From JANQGG01 sp964642175 (GTDB lineage: Bacteria > Bacteroidota > Chlorobiia > Chlorobiales > Chloroherpetonaceae), in the NCBI GenBank assembly GCA_964642175.1, contig CAZXOK010000006.1:1-64000 (forward strand): DNA of 64,000 nucleotides, read 5' to 3'. Both the position numbers and the translations under genes were made by a program. Of the stretch, positions 29,757 through 39,711 are shown piece after piece. Under the pieces are notes generated by a model, which did not search any database, was not told where the DNA came from, and saw only the letters and a program-made list of their open reading frames with translations. Positions within the stretch are counted from its first letter, which is position 1. Each line of letters begins with the position of its first letter.

Positions 29757-30587
29757 TTGGATAAGAAAAACAACCGTAAAGAACACTTAAAGGCCCATGT
29801 GCCGCAAAACCTTGGCCAGAAATTTGAACGCCTGCAAGCCATTCTTGAAGTCTTGCGAGAAGACTGCCCGTGGGACAAGAAACAAACCCCCGAGTCGTTG
29901 GTTCATCTTACCCTGGAAGAGACCTACGAAATGATAGAGGCTATCGATACCCATAACGATCCTGAACTGAAAAAAGAGCTGGGCGATCTGCTTCTGCATA
30001 TCAACTTTCAGGCCCTGATGGCCAACGAGCGGAAATCATTTACGATCAGTGATGTACTGGATGCCATTTCTGAAAAACTCATTTACCGCCATCCACATGT
30101 TTTCGGGACCGAAACAGCCGATAACGAAGCCAAGGTTAAATCCAACTGGGAGAGGCTGAAAATGAAAGAAGGCCGCACCTCGGTGCTCGAGGGCGTTCCT
30201 TCGGCCATGCCCGAGCTTCTGAGGGCTTACAGAATCCAGGAAAAAGCCGCCGGTGTTGGGTTCGATTGGGACAAGAAAGAAGAGGTTAGGCAAAAGCTCC
30301 GGGAAGAGCTTCGAGAGTTTGAAGCGGCCCGTACTGCTGAAGAACTGGAAGAGGAACTCGGCGATATTTTATTCACCCTTGTCAATTACAGCCGGTTTAT
30401 TAAAACCAACCCGGAAGATGCCCTGCGTAAGGCCACCAATAAGTTCAGGGAGCGTTTTCTTGAAATTGAAAAGGCGGTTAAACAATCCCAAAAACCCTGG
30501 AGCGCCTACTCTCTGGCCGAACTCGACGAGTTATGGGACGAAGCGAAACAGAGGCTTAAAGGCGCTCATGGCAACCAAACCGATTGA
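29757..30587 (+). CDS. mazG: Nucleoside triphosphate pyrophosphohydrolase MazG
   Basis: 276 residues from TTG 29757; the first in-frame ATG would cut into the catalytic domain, so TTG is preferred. Two MazG domains are visible: CPWDKKQTPESLVHLTLEETYE with ELGDLLLHINF, and a second with LREELREFEAARTAEELEEELGDILF. The EExxE/ELGD metal-binding motifs are complete in both. The enzyme hydrolyses NTPs to NMP and PPi for nucleotide-pool cleaning or stringent-response control. It is 12 bases ahead of the ABC ATPase gene. Confidence 0.95.
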   Translation: MDKKNNRKEHLKAHVPQNLGQKFERLQAILEVLREDCPWDKKQTPESLVHLTLEETYEMIEAIDTHNDPELKKELGDLLLHINFQALMANERKSFTISDVLDAISEKLIYRHPHVFGTETADNEAKVKSNWERLKMKEGRTSVLEGVPSAMPELLRAYRIQEKAAGVGFDWDKKEEVRQKLREELREFEAARTAEELEEELGDILFTLVNYSRFIKTNPEDALRKATNKFRERFLEIEKAVKQSQKPWSAYSLAELDELWDEAKQRLKGAHGNQTD

Positions 30588-30599
30588 CCACACCAAGTT

Positions 30600-31514
30600 A
30601 TGATCTCCTTCAACACGGTTTCAAAATCATTTAAAGATACCCGGGCCATCGAGGGGCTTTCTTTTCAGGTGCAAACTGGTGAGACCTATGGGATCCTGGG
30701 GCCGAACGGCGCCGGGAAAACCACGGCCTTGCGCATGATGGCCGGTATTTTGCGTCCCGATGCCGGTGATATTCAATTTAACGGGCATCCTTTAAAACCT
30801 GAACACCAGGCCAATATCGGCTACCTTCCCGAAGAGCGGGGGCTTTACCCGAAAATGAGCGTCCTGGATCAGTTGATGTACTTTGCACGCCTAAAGGGAC
30901 TTTCTAAATCCAAGGCCGGAGTAAATGCGTTGTACTGGCTTGAGCGCTTTGGGCTCAGCGATCAGCAAAAACGGCCGGTAAATGCGCTCTCCAAGGGCAA
31001 TCAGCAGAAACTACAGATCATAACCGCCATTGCTCACCATCCCAGGCTTCTGATACTCGATGAGCCGTTCAGCGGACTGGATCTGATCAACACCGACGAA
31101 TTGCTGGAGATTATTGATGAGATTAAAAAAACCGGAACCACCCTTGTAATCTCCTCTCATTTACTGGATCAGGTGGAGCCGCTTTGCAATGCCCTCACCG
31201 TTCTTTACCAGGGAAAGGCGCTCTTGCAGGGAACCCTTCAGGAGATTAAATCCCGATTCCGTTCCGAAAATGAGTGGGTGATTCATACCACCACCCCAGA
31301 GCCGGCCTTGGCTGCAGTGCAACAAAACCCGATGGTCGCCACAAGCCACCTGAAGAAAAACAGCCTGCAACTTAAACTTACCCGGGGCGCCTCACTTAAA
31401 AATTTATTAACTGATCTACCGGAAGAGGTTTTAATTGAAGGGCTTGAAAAAAAATCCCCTTCGTTAAAATCTATCGTTTTGGAAGCCATGCACGCAGCGG
31501 AATTAAAAACGTAG
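30600..31514 (+). CDS. ABC transporter ATP-binding protein (NatA-like)
   Basis: 304 residues. Walker A GPNGAGKTTALRMM at about 36-49, signature ALSKGNQQK at about 130, Walker B LLILDEPFSGLD at about 150 and switch His in ISSHLLDQVE. The C-terminal 80 residues form a DUF4162-type domain found in NatA/YhaQ ATPases that pair with ABC-2 permeases. There is no permease next to it; the best partner in the window is the permease at 2309-3550, 27 kb away. Probably co-transcribed with mazG. Confidence 0.9.
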   Translation: MISFNTVSKSFKDTRAIEGLSFQVQTGETYGILGPNGAGKTTALRMMAGILRPDAGDIQFNGHPLKPEHQANIGYLPEERGLYPKMSVLDQLMYFARLKGLSKSKAGVNALYWLERFGLSDQQKRPVNALSKGNQQKLQIITAIAHHPRLLILDEPFSGLDLINTDELLEIIDEIKKTGTTLVISSHLLDQVEPLCNALTVLYQGKALLQGTLQEIKSRFRSENEWVIHTTTPEPALAAVQQNPMVATSHLKKNSLQLKLTRGASLKNLLTDLPEEVLIEGLEKKSPSLKSIVLEAMHAAELKT

Positions 31515-31525
31515 CAGAAACAAAT

Positions 31526-32038
31526 TTAGCTTACTTTCATTTCCATGATGAAATCATCCATCTGAAACCCGCACCCGATATCTTTCACTGATGCCCGAAC
31601 CACTTCAAACCCAAATCCTTTATAGACCCGGATGGCAACCGTATTTTGTTTATTGACCTGAAGGGTGATTTTTTCATACCCTCTTTTTTTAGCAAAGTTA
31701 TACACATGCTGTAGCATGAGCCGGCCGTAGCCTTTACCATGCATCTGAGTTTTCAGGTAAAGTTTGTGTAATTTCAACACCGCCTTGTTTTCAGGGCCGT
31801 AGGAGCAATACCCGATCATTGTTTGGTATAAAAACAGGCCCTCATAAGCAACCCCATTAGCAATTTCCGATTGCATAACCTGAAGCGAGTAGCCCCGCTC
31901 AAGCATATAGTCCATTTGTGCTTGCGTAATAATAGCGCTGTAGTGAGCCTGCCAGATCTCACGCGCCAGGGCTTCAACTGTTCTGAGGTCTGAAATAGCA
32001 GCCAGGGGCAATATTTCGGGTATTCCGTCAGCAGACAT
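31526..32038 (-). CDS. GNAT family N-acetyltransferase
   Basis: 170 residues. Motif A is LKLHKLYLKTQMHGKGYG with the MHGKGYGRLM acetyl-CoA loop at about 98-107; motif B is LQVNKQNTVAIRVYKGFGF. This is the Rim-type single-domain GNAT pattern. The substrate is unknown. It is convergent with the ABC ATPase gene, 11 bases apart. The frame is intact and unrelated in detail to the GNAT at 346-942. Confidence 0.85.
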   Translation of the reverse strand: MSADGIPEILPLAAISDLRTVEALAREIWQAHYSAIITQAQMDYMLERGYSLQVMQSEIANGVAYEGLFLYQTMIGYCSYGPENKAVLKLHKLYLKTQMHGKGYGRLMLQHVYNFAKKRGYEKITLQVNKQNTVAIRVYKGFGFEVVRASVKDIGCGFQMDDFIMEMKVS

Positions 32039-32178
32039 CTGTTAATCTTCTTGAGATGTAAAAACTTAAAGTTAAACATATTCTTTTTCCAAAAGCCAAT
32101 CTGCTTAAAAAAACATTAGCTGTTGAACCCTCTGCAGCGTAAAACTGTTTATTATCCAAATTATTAAATAACAAGTTT

Positions 32179-32742
32179 ATGCTGGACCCGACATTAAAAT
32201 GGAAAGCCTCGGAAGAGAAAGTCAGATTTGCCAGATCTTTTCCAGGGATGGTAGACGGTGAAAACGAAACAAGCCGTCCAAACATCAGGGAAACTCAGGA
32301 GATCAATGGGCGAACGATCACCATTTTCTCGGACGGGTCGTTTTCAATCACCCCGTTAAATATTGCCAGTGCTTCCGACCTGATGCAGGCATTGCGGCAG
32401 ACGCGGCCGCTTTTAGAACCCCGATACCCGGATGCGTATAAAACCCTCGATATGCTGATCCTGAGGGACGAAGACCTGGCCAGGCAAGGCAGAAAAGAAA
32501 AACTGCTTAGTTCCATTGCCAAACATCACCTCGAAATACCCTCACTATCGAAGCATGTTGCCCGATGTCTTGCATATCCAGACACACCGCCAACTCCGGA
32601 GCAGTTTGTCGGAGAACCCACAATGGTATATCAAATCCTGAAAGCCATCCATGCTAACTTATCCACTTATCCGGAATTGCTTGATGAGATCCCGTTACTG
32701 TTAAAAGATCCATCATATTTGCTCAATTGCGATAAGCCATAG
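32179..32742 (+). CDS. Hypothetical protein, likely helical
   Basis: 187 residues, no signal peptide or membrane helix. The N-terminal 50 residues include a short beta segment (GRTITIFSDGSFSITPL); the rest is predicted helical with many Leu, Glu and Lys (MLILRDEDLARQGRKEKLLS, YQILKAIHANLSTYPELLDE). I do not recognise the family. Divergent from the GNAT gene. Confidence 0.55.
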   Translation: MLDPTLKWKASEEKVRFARSFPGMVDGENETSRPNIRETQEINGRTITIFSDGSFSITPLNIASASDLMQALRQTRPLLEPRYPDAYKTLDMLILRDEDLARQGRKEKLLSSIAKHHLEIPSLSKHVARCLAYPDTPPTPEQFVGEPTMVYQILKAIHANLSTYPELLDEIPLLLKDPSYLLNCDKP

Positions 32743-32818
32743 TGTTTATGAATGTTTGTTGATTCCAGGGATTATTGGTATCATCAGATTCACCGTTTTC
32801 TCATGATCTGATGCCTGG

Positions 32819-33214
32819 ATGAACAAGAGTCGATTGATGAAATATATTTGGATAATCTTAGGCTCGGCCTGCGTAGCTCTTGCCGTTATTGGGCTGTTCC
32901 TGCCCCTACTTCCAACCACACCTTTTTTACTGTTGGCAGCTGCATGCTACGCCAAGGGCTCTGAACGTTTATACACCTGGTTGATTGAGCATAAATTGTT
33001 CGGGCATCATATTCTTCGTTACCGCTCAGGACAGGGCATGCCGCGCAAAGCAAAGGTTATGGCCATTGGCATGACCTGGGCCGGGTTGATTTTCTCCATG
33101 TATCTCATTAACGGTCAGGCCTGGCTGAATGCCATCATCTATTTTGTTGGTATTGGTATCACCGCCTATTTAGTCACCATTCCCACATACATGTCTTCCA
33201 ATACTGTAGAATAA
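32819..33214 (+). CDS. DUF454 (YbaN family) inner-membrane protein
   Basis: 131 residues with an N-terminal helix pair and a C-terminal helix pair. The motif IGLFLPLLPTTPFLLLAAACYAKGS in two parts at about 23-48 (LPTTPFxLLAAxxF) and the WLIEHKLFG element are signatures of the YbaN/DUF454 family. The function of the family is unknown. 31 bases separate it from the small His/Cys-rich protein downstream. Confidence 0.9.
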   Translation: MNKSRLMKYIWIILGSACVALAVIGLFLPLLPTTPFLLLAAACYAKGSERLYTWLIEHKLFGHHILRYRSGQGMPRKAKVMAIGMTWAGLIFSMYLINGQAWLNAIIYFVGIGITAYLVTIPTYMSSNTVE

Positions 33215-33245
33215 ATGCTATGTTGATTTATTATTAACCAATGGA

Positions 33246-33602
33246 ATGAATTTTAACAGAAAGTTTATGCCCAATTATAGAATCAGTCTATATCCAGCTA
33301 TAGCCGTATTTCTGGCGCTGATCCTGTTATTATCGTCTTCAGAAGGTTTTGCTCATCACGATATGGAGAAAGACTGCCACCATGGCAGTGAAGAATGCCT
33401 GATTTGTGCTGATGAACTTGCCCGCGATATCACCACGCCAACCTTACTCATTGGTCAGAAACCACAAGCTTCATTCGTATTATTTCTTCCGTCTTACACC
33501 ACTTACAGGATTATCCCAACCTTTGAACACTGTTACAACAACTCTGCAAGTCCGCCAACATGCCTGCGTGCGCCACCTTCTGTTGAGTCACTTTTAAGCT
33601 GA
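33246..33602 (+). CDS. Small exported His/Cys-rich protein
   Basis: 118 residues. Signal peptide or anchor at about 9-35 (LYPAIAVFLALILLLSSSEGFA). Just after cleavage is HHDMEKDCHHGSEECLICADE, with four His and three Cys in about 20 residues (given here as HHDMEKDCHHG plus SEECLICADE), a probable metal-binding patch. The rest has no recognised domain. It sits directly ahead of the broken outer-membrane gene, whose own N-terminus is Cys-rich; proteins of this sort often accompany heavy-metal efflux systems. The metal role is inference. Confidence 0.6.
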   Translation: MNFNRKFMPNYRISLYPAIAVFLALILLLSSSEGFAHHDMEKDCHHGSEECLICADELARDITTPTLLIGQKPQASFVLFLPSYTTYRIIPTFEHCYNNSASPPTCLRAPPSVESLLS

Positions 33603-33782
33603 GCCTGAAGGCATCATACGGTCATCTTACCATTAAGTAGTATTACTTAAGCTTTTTTAAAGAAACCGAGTAATACGCAATGCCTGAGGCGTTTCTTAAT
33701 AGCTCTCATTCATTAATACAATTACTTTCAACCCATAGGCTGGATACTCCCTGTGTCCACTATAACAGACATTATAAATATC

Positions 33783-34550
33783 ATGAAATCATTATTATCC
33801 GTTTTCCTTTTTCTTCTGCTTCTGAAGCCCTCAACACTTCTCGCTGATTGTGAGACATGCAATACAGAAGAGGGATGCAGTGTCGAGTTCAACTAACTGC
33901 TGTTTCTGGAAAAACCTGTGCCATGCCAATCTGCAACTGCCAATCACATTTTTACTAATACCGAGCACGGAAACCAGCACACGCTCTTTGTAAAAGGAAG
34001 CTATAAATTCTTTCCCCAGTTCGGGATTGAAGTAGCTGTACCTTATTTCATCGAAAACCACGACAATGAATCCAAATCCCGCTTTGGAGATATGCACCTC
34101 TCTTTGAAAGCGGCTCATTTTGCCATGGATAAATTTGCGTTTGGGTATGGCCTTGGAATTGGCATTCCGCTGGAAGAAGGCGGGCATCATGGAAACAGTG
34201 TTGGCCTGGAGCCTTATTTTGCATTTGGATATGCTACAGAAGACATTCAAACCGGGGCATTGCTTGCCATTGAGATCCCAACCGGGAGTAATGATGTGGA
34301 TAATTCAGTAAGTTATACCGGGTTTGCCATATATCCGCTGAGCTCATATGTGCACCTTATCGGAGAGCTCAAAGGTGAGTCGGTTCTCAATGGCAAGGAA
34401 AAAGGCGAAACCACTTACTATATTTCAGGCGGTAGCCGAATCTACCCGCTGGGTGATGAAACATTCAACATCGGCCTTGGATTAAAATTGCCCCTGGATA
34501 ACGCGTCTTACGACTATGCCACATTGATTTCCTTCATGTATCATTATTAA
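33783..34550 (+). pseudogene. Outer-membrane protein gene with an in-frame stop
   Basis: From ATG 33783 the frame reads a signal peptide (MKSLLSVFLFLLLLKPSTL, LLA|DCETC), a short Cys-rich stretch (DCETCNTEEGCSVEFN), TAA at 33894-33896, and then continues in the same frame as LLFLEKPVPCQSATAN, through HTLFVKGSYKFFPQFGIEV, to YATLISFMYHY at 34550. The second part looks like a complete outer-membrane barrel (alternating pattern, aromatic C-terminus). One substitution explains the break. It may still be expressed from an internal start but would lack a signal peptide. Confidence 0.82.
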
Positions 34551-34557
34551 CCACCTC

Positions 34558-34600
34558 ATGCGCCTGATTGCGACCCAATTCCATTCAGGCGCATTTATTT
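34558..34600 (+). terminator. Rho-independent terminator
   Basis: ATGCGCCTGA at 34558-34567 pairs perfectly with TCAGGCGCAT at 34585-34594, followed by TTATTT. It ends the transcript of the broken outer-membrane gene. Confidence 0.75.
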
Positions 34601-34669
34601 GCTAAAATTGCATAATTTTAACCCTGAATCGTCCGGCGTATTTATATCAGAACCAAAGATTTCACGCCC

Positions 34670-36082
34670 ATGAAGATATTGCTGGTCAGCAGCCCCAAAT
34701 CTGTGATGGGATTTGATCGGGTTACCAAGTTGCCAAACCTGGGGCTCAATTCCCTTGCCGCAAGTCTCGGGCACCTGGATGTTACGGTTAAAGTGCTCGA
34801 CCTGGTGCTTGTCAAAGATCCACCAAGTTATTTAAAAGACTACCTGCAAACGTTCACCCCGGATGTGGTGGGCCTGAGCTGTATGACCTTCCAGTACCCC
34901 GACACTCTAAACCTCGCCAAACAGGTAAAAGCCAGCCATCCGGATATCAAGATCATCATTGGCGGCTACCACCCGACCGTGGATGCCGAAACCCTCCTGG
35001 AACAGGATCATCCCCCGATTGACTTTGTGATGCGCAGCGAAGGCGAGCTTACCTTTCCGGCATTTATTCAGGCATTGATCGCCGGGACCGGCTTCGAGTC
35101 CATTCCGTCTTTATCTTATGTTGATTGCGGTCGGGTGCGTCATAACCCAAAAGGGGCGTTATTGCCACTCCAATATCTCCCGATGCCCGACCGCAGCAGC
35201 CGTGTGATTAAAGAAGGATTTCATATCCTGGGACGAAAAGCCGATGTGGTGGAAACCTCCCGCGGATGTGTCAATCACTGCAAATTTTGCAGTATTAAAC
35301 AAATGTACGGCCCGAAATTTCGCAAGTACGAACTCGATCGGGTGATCGCCGATATTAAAGACGCCAGGGCGCATGGGGCGGAGGCACTTTTATTTGCCGA
35401 TGATAATATCACCGTGGATGTCAAACGAATGGAAACATTGTGCCACGCCATTATTAAGCACAACTTAAACGATATCTGCTATGCGGTTCAGGCCAGTATA
35501 CCGGGTTTGAAAAAAGCGCCTGATTTACCCGAACTGATGGCAAAAGCCGGGGTGGATATTTGCTTTATGGGCATTGAAAACAGCGATCAAAACAACTTGA
35601 ATTACCTGGATTCCAAACAGATACTGACCCTGGACACCCGAACCATTGTCCAAAGCCTCAAAAAGCATAGCATCACCGTTATCGGATCGTTTATCATTGG
35701 CAACCCCGAAGATAGCCGCGAGACGATCAATGAAAATTTCCAATTTGCTAATGATATAGACCTGGATATCCCCTTGTTCTTAATCCTGACCCCTTTCCCG
35801 AAAACCGAAGTCCGGGATGAGCTCCTGGCCGAAAACCTCATTACCAATGCTCATAATTACGCCGATTATGATCTGTTTCATGCCAATATCAAAACCAGGC
35901 ATTTATCGGGAGAGGAACTGGAAGCCATTCGCGACAACCTTGGCTTTATGATCTTCAAAAAGCCGGTTCGCATTTTAAAGCTGTTAAAGAAATACCCGGG
36001 CTATTCTCTGAAAGTGCTCTGGGAGCAGGTGATCACTCAACCGAAGGAAGTGCTTGGCTATGCAAAAGGGATGTTTAAGTAA
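34670..36082 (+). CDS. B12-binding domain radical SAM protein
   Basis: 470 residues. N-terminal cobalamin-binding Rossmann domain at about 1-150 (LGLNSLAASLGHLDV, VVGLSCMTFQYPDTL, IIIGGYHPTVDAE). The radical SAM domain follows with the cluster motif CVNHCKFC (Cys200, Cys204, Cys207) and a TIM-barrel pattern (ALLFADDNITVDVKRME). Members of this class do methylations or other radical rearrangements on peptides, lipids or hopanoids. No peptide precursor or partner gene is adjacent, so the substrate cannot be inferred. It is a single gene. Confidence 0.92.
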   Translation: MKILLVSSPKSVMGFDRVTKLPNLGLNSLAASLGHLDVTVKVLDLVLVKDPPSYLKDYLQTFTPDVVGLSCMTFQYPDTLNLAKQVKASHPDIKIIIGGYHPTVDAETLLEQDHPPIDFVMRSEGELTFPAFIQALIAGTGFESIPSLSYVDCGRVRHNPKGALLPLQYLPMPDRSSRVIKEGFHILGRKADVVETSRGCVNHCKFCSIKQMYGPKFRKYELDRVIADIKDARAHGAEALLFADDNITVDVKRMETLCHAIIKHNLNDICYAVQASIPGLKKAPDLPELMAKAGVDICFMGIENSDQNNLNYLDSKQILTLDTRTIVQSLKKHSITVIGSFIIGNPEDSRETINENFQFANDIDLDIPLFLILTPFPKTEVRDELLAENLITNAHNYADYDLFHANIKTRHLSGEELEAIRDNLGFMIFKKPVRILKLLKKYPGYSLKVLWEQVITQPKEVLGYAKGMFK

Positions 36083-36200
36083 AACGGAGTCGTCTTTTTA
36101 CACCCACCCTTTTGCCCTTGCAGAACGTTCTTTCGATCGTTATGCTTAATTCTATTAATGCAAATGTTACACCGTAAAGAACTCTAACCTCAAGACCTGT

Positions 36201-37379
36201 ATGCTTTCTTTTTATAAACCTTCCGGGAAACTCATGAGCTTTGCCCTGATCCTGGGCATGTTTCTTATCCAGACCGCTTGCCAGGGGTCGTCGCTTGAAA
36301 ACAATTCGCCGGCAGGCAACCGGGAGGTGATCAAGTCGGAAAAACTTTCCTTTACACTTGATACGGTTGCAACCGGACTTGAAGTGCCCTGGGGCATGGC
36401 ATTTCTGCCAAATGGCGATCTGTTGATTTCAGAGCGTAAAGGAGAGCTGCTGCGCCTTTCGAAAGGCACTTTGACCCAAATAACCGGATTGCCCGACATC
36501 CTGGCCATTGGCCAGGGGGGGTTGCTCGATCTTCAGCTTCATCCTGATTACGCTGAGAACAACTGGGTGTATTTTGCCTACGCCAAACCTATAGATTCAA
36601 ACCCCAATTCGGGCAACACCGCGATTATGCGTGCCCGGCTTTCGGGCAATGCGCTTACAAACAAAGAATTGCTCTTTGAGGGCCTGCCGGCCACATCCGG
36701 CACGGTGCATTTCGGAAGCCGCATGGTGTTTGATAACGACGGGTATTTATGGTTTGGTATTGGCGACCGCGGCAACCGGGATGTTTACCCACAAACATTG
36801 GATAACCACGCCGGGAAAATCATGCGCATTCATGACGATGGCCAGATTCCCGATGATAATCCATTTGTAGACAGCCTCGGTACCCTGCCCGAGATCTATT
36901 CTTACGGGCACCGAAATCCACAGGGGATCGATCTCCACCCACAAACCGGCCAGATCTGGATGACCGAGCATGGCCCCAGAGGTGGCGATGAAATCAACCT
37001 GATTGGTAAAGGCCTTAATTATGGCTGGCCTGTGATTTCTTACGGCATCAACTACAACGGCACAAAATTTACCGAACTGACCGAAAAAGAAGGCATGGAG
37101 CAGCCTCAGCTTTACTGGGATCCCTCTATTGCCCCGTGTGGAACTGTCTTTGTAACCGGCGACCGCTATCCGGCATGGAAACATAATCTCCTGATCGGTT
37201 CTTTAAAATTCCGGTACCTGGAGCGGGTTGAACTGGATGGCAATACCCCGGTGGCCCAGGAAAAACTGCTCGAAGGCATTGGCAGGGTCAGACATGTGGC
37301 CATGGGATCTGATGGCTACATTTATGTGGCGGCGGAAAAACCGGGCTTTATTGTGAGGATTGTGCCCGTTCAGGATTGA
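36201..37379 (+). CDS. PQQ-dependent aldose sugar dehydrogenase-like lipoprotein
   Basis: 392 residues. The N-terminal signal ends MFLIQTACQGSS, a lipobox. The six-bladed propeller of the GDH/YliI family follows: EVPWGMAFLPNGDLLISERKG in two parts at about 60-80, GGLLDLQLHPDY, HFGSRMVFDNDGYLWFGIGD, YSYGHRNPQGIDLHP with the catalytic-site His, and WMTEHGPRGGDEIN. These enzymes oxidise aldoses using PQQ in the periplasm. No PQQ synthesis genes are in the window, so the cofactor may be imported or the gene may have another use. Confidence 0.9.
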   Translation: MLSFYKPSGKLMSFALILGMFLIQTACQGSSLENNSPAGNREVIKSEKLSFTLDTVATGLEVPWGMAFLPNGDLLISERKGELLRLSKGTLTQITGLPDILAIGQGGLLDLQLHPDYAENNWVYFAYAKPIDSNPNSGNTAIMRARLSGNALTNKELLFEGLPATSGTVHFGSRMVFDNDGYLWFGIGDRGNRDVYPQTLDNHAGKIMRIHDDGQIPDDNPFVDSLGTLPEIYSYGHRNPQGIDLHPQTGQIWMTEHGPRGGDEINLIGKGLNYGWPVISYGINYNGTKFTELTEKEGMEQPQLYWDPSIAPCGTVFVTGDRYPAWKHNLLIGSLKFRYLERVELDGNTPVAQEKLLEGIGRVRHVAMGSDGYIYVAAEKPGFIVRIVPVQD

Positions 37380-37951
37380 TGTTCGTTCCTTGCTAAGTAT
37401 TTGATTTACAACTAGTTAAAAATGAAAATGATCAATATCCAGCTTTTTACAGTTAAATGTATTGCTAATTAGAAACATATCTAAGAAAAAGTCCAACGCT
37501 CTCAATACTTCAAATTCCCCAATTTATATTGATTATCTAATGATTAGCATACTTTAGTACCAGCATGGGATTGACTGCTTTTAAACATTTTTTTGCAATA
37601 CACCAACAATCAAAGGTCATCTTTATTAGCTTTTTCAACTCTAACTTTTCCCAATTTAAAAACATAAAAATCAACGTTATAGACCTAATTATCAAGGTAT
37701 TTATACCCAAATATCCTCATCGTATTGGTATCAGTGACAAATTATGGAAATAGCCGAAACCTATTCGATTTTAATTCATTTTTGGCTAAGTCTAACAGGC
37801 TAATGCATGCAAATAAATATTTTCAAAACTATTGATTAACCAAATAGATTCTTTCGAAGCATTAAATTTGTAACTTTTCAAAACCAGAAAAAATCACTAT
37901 TTGACCGTGACTGGTGTACCCTATAACCAAGTATACAAAAGGATATTATTA
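37380..37951. other. AT-rich non-coding stretch
   Basis: About 570 bases, clearly more AT-rich than the chromosomal genes on either side. It contains a 62-residue open frame at 37565-37753 that lacks a ribosome-binding site and any recognisable motif, which I do not call. It may be the left flank of an acquired island that includes the AAA_4 gene. Confidence 0.4.
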
Positions 37952-39608
37952 ATGAATGATATTTTAAACTCATTACTAAGTACTACAGCTGAAACAGAGA
38001 TATTGGAGTTTAAAGAGGCAAAAAACACCTTCTCAATTGATAAATTAGGTCAATATTTATCTGCACTAGGTAATGAAGCCAATTTAAAAGGCACAAAACA
38101 AGCCTATCTGATTTTGGGTGTGAATAATGATAGAAAAATTGTTGGCACAAATATTTCTGATGATCAGATCAATAAAATGAAGCAAGAAGTATCTGAGCAT
38201 ACTTCCCCTACATTGAGTTTTGTTGAAGTACATAGAATAAAGCATCCAATAGGAAATGTTTTAATATTTGAAATACCTGCAGCACCTGCTGGAATACCTA
38301 TTGCATGGAAAAGTCATCGATATGGTCGTAATGGTGAAAGTCTTAGTGGTTTAAATGATATAGAGTATGGGATGATTTATTCTCAACTACAACAAAAAGA
38401 TTGGAGTAAGGAAATTATAAAAGAAGCTACTCTTAAAGATTTAGATGATACGGCAATAGCGAAATCCAGAGAAGAATACGCTTCTAAAAACAAAAACTCG
38501 CTAACGCTATAAATGATTGGGATGATATTACATTTCTAAACAAAGCAAAAATTTGTATAAACGGGAACCTAACAAGAACCGCAATTTTATTATTAGGCAA
38601 ACCTGAATCTGAGCATTATTTAAATCCAGCGATGCCTACTATCACATGGATTTTAAAAGATCGGGATAATCAGGAGAAAGATTATGCACATTTTACTTGC
38701 CCGATGATTTTAGAAGTAGAGAAGCTGTATAGTAAAATCTGAAACTTAAAATACCGGTATATTCAAGAAAGCTCTCTTTTCCCAGGTGAGGTTGATCAAT
38801 ATGATCCTTATATTATACGAGAGGCACTTAACAATTGTATTGCCCATCAAGACTACACTTTAGGTGGTAAAATTAATGTGGTTGAGCATGAAGATGGGAA
38901 GCTGGCTTTTATCAATTCTGGTTCATTTATTCCAGGAAATGTTGAAAAAGTTATAAAGGCAGATGCACCAGAAAATGTGTATCGGAATCCTTTTTTAGCC
39001 AATGCTATGGTAAATCTAAATATGATTGATTCTATAGGTAGTGGAATTAAAAGAATGTTTATTATTCAAAAGGATAAATATTTTCCTTTACCTGAATACG
39101 ATTTATCAGAAAATAAAGTCAATGTTCAAATTATCGGAAAAGTTATAGATGTCAACTATGCACGAAAACTTTCAGAAATTAAAAATCTAAGTTTGCAGGA
39201 AATCATCTTGCTAGATAAAGTGGCTAAAAAGAAAAGTTTGGCTGATTATGAGGTAAAGGAGCTAAAGCAAAAAGAGTTGATTGAGGGAAGGAAACCAAAC
39301 TTTCATATATCTTCCAGCGTTGCTGGCATTACCGGAGAAAAGTCTTCCTATATAAGACAGAGAGGGTTTAAAGATGACCATTACAAAAAGATGATATTAG
39401 AGTATCTCTCTAAATACAGAAAAGCCTCAAAAAAAGACATTGACACATTGATTTTAGATATTCTACCAGAAGTTTTAAGCAAAAAACAAAAAAACAAAAA
39501 GACAACAAAGTTAGAAATATTATTTACGCAATGTCAAAGCGTGATGAAACCATTATAAATAAAGGGACTACCAGAAATCCAGAGTGGGTACTTAGTTCAT
39601 CTAAATAA
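37952..39608 (+). pseudogene. AAA_4 (Schlafen-like) ATP-binding protein, broken
   Basis: From ATG 37952 an AlbA_2/AAA_4 domain is seen (ETEILEFKEAKNTFSIDKLG; AYLILGVNNDRKIVGT). The frame is lost at about 38507 and continues one frame over as AINDWDDITFLNKAKICING and ILLLGKPESEHYL. TGA at 38741-38743 interrupts KLYSKI-NLKYRYIQ; then YDPYIIREALNNCIAHQDY and GIKRMF, the HATPase/recG-like part, follow. A third lesion in the A-rich run at about 39475-39500 moves the C-terminus to IIYAMSKRDETIINKGTTRN, ending at 39608. Intact homologues often act as regulators or in defence-type islands. Low GC suggests acquisition. Confidence 0.85.
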
Positions 39609-39711
39609 TGATTATGAAAAATTAATTAGTTAAACTTTAGATAAACATAGTCTGGTATTGATTCTCGATTAAGGATTGCTTTAGAAATCGGGGATCTGAA
39701 ATCTCTTACGA

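Noticed and set aside
37565..37753. 62-residue open frame in the AT-rich gap
   Set aside because: No ribosome-binding site, no recognised motif, and AT-rich DNA gives such frames by chance.
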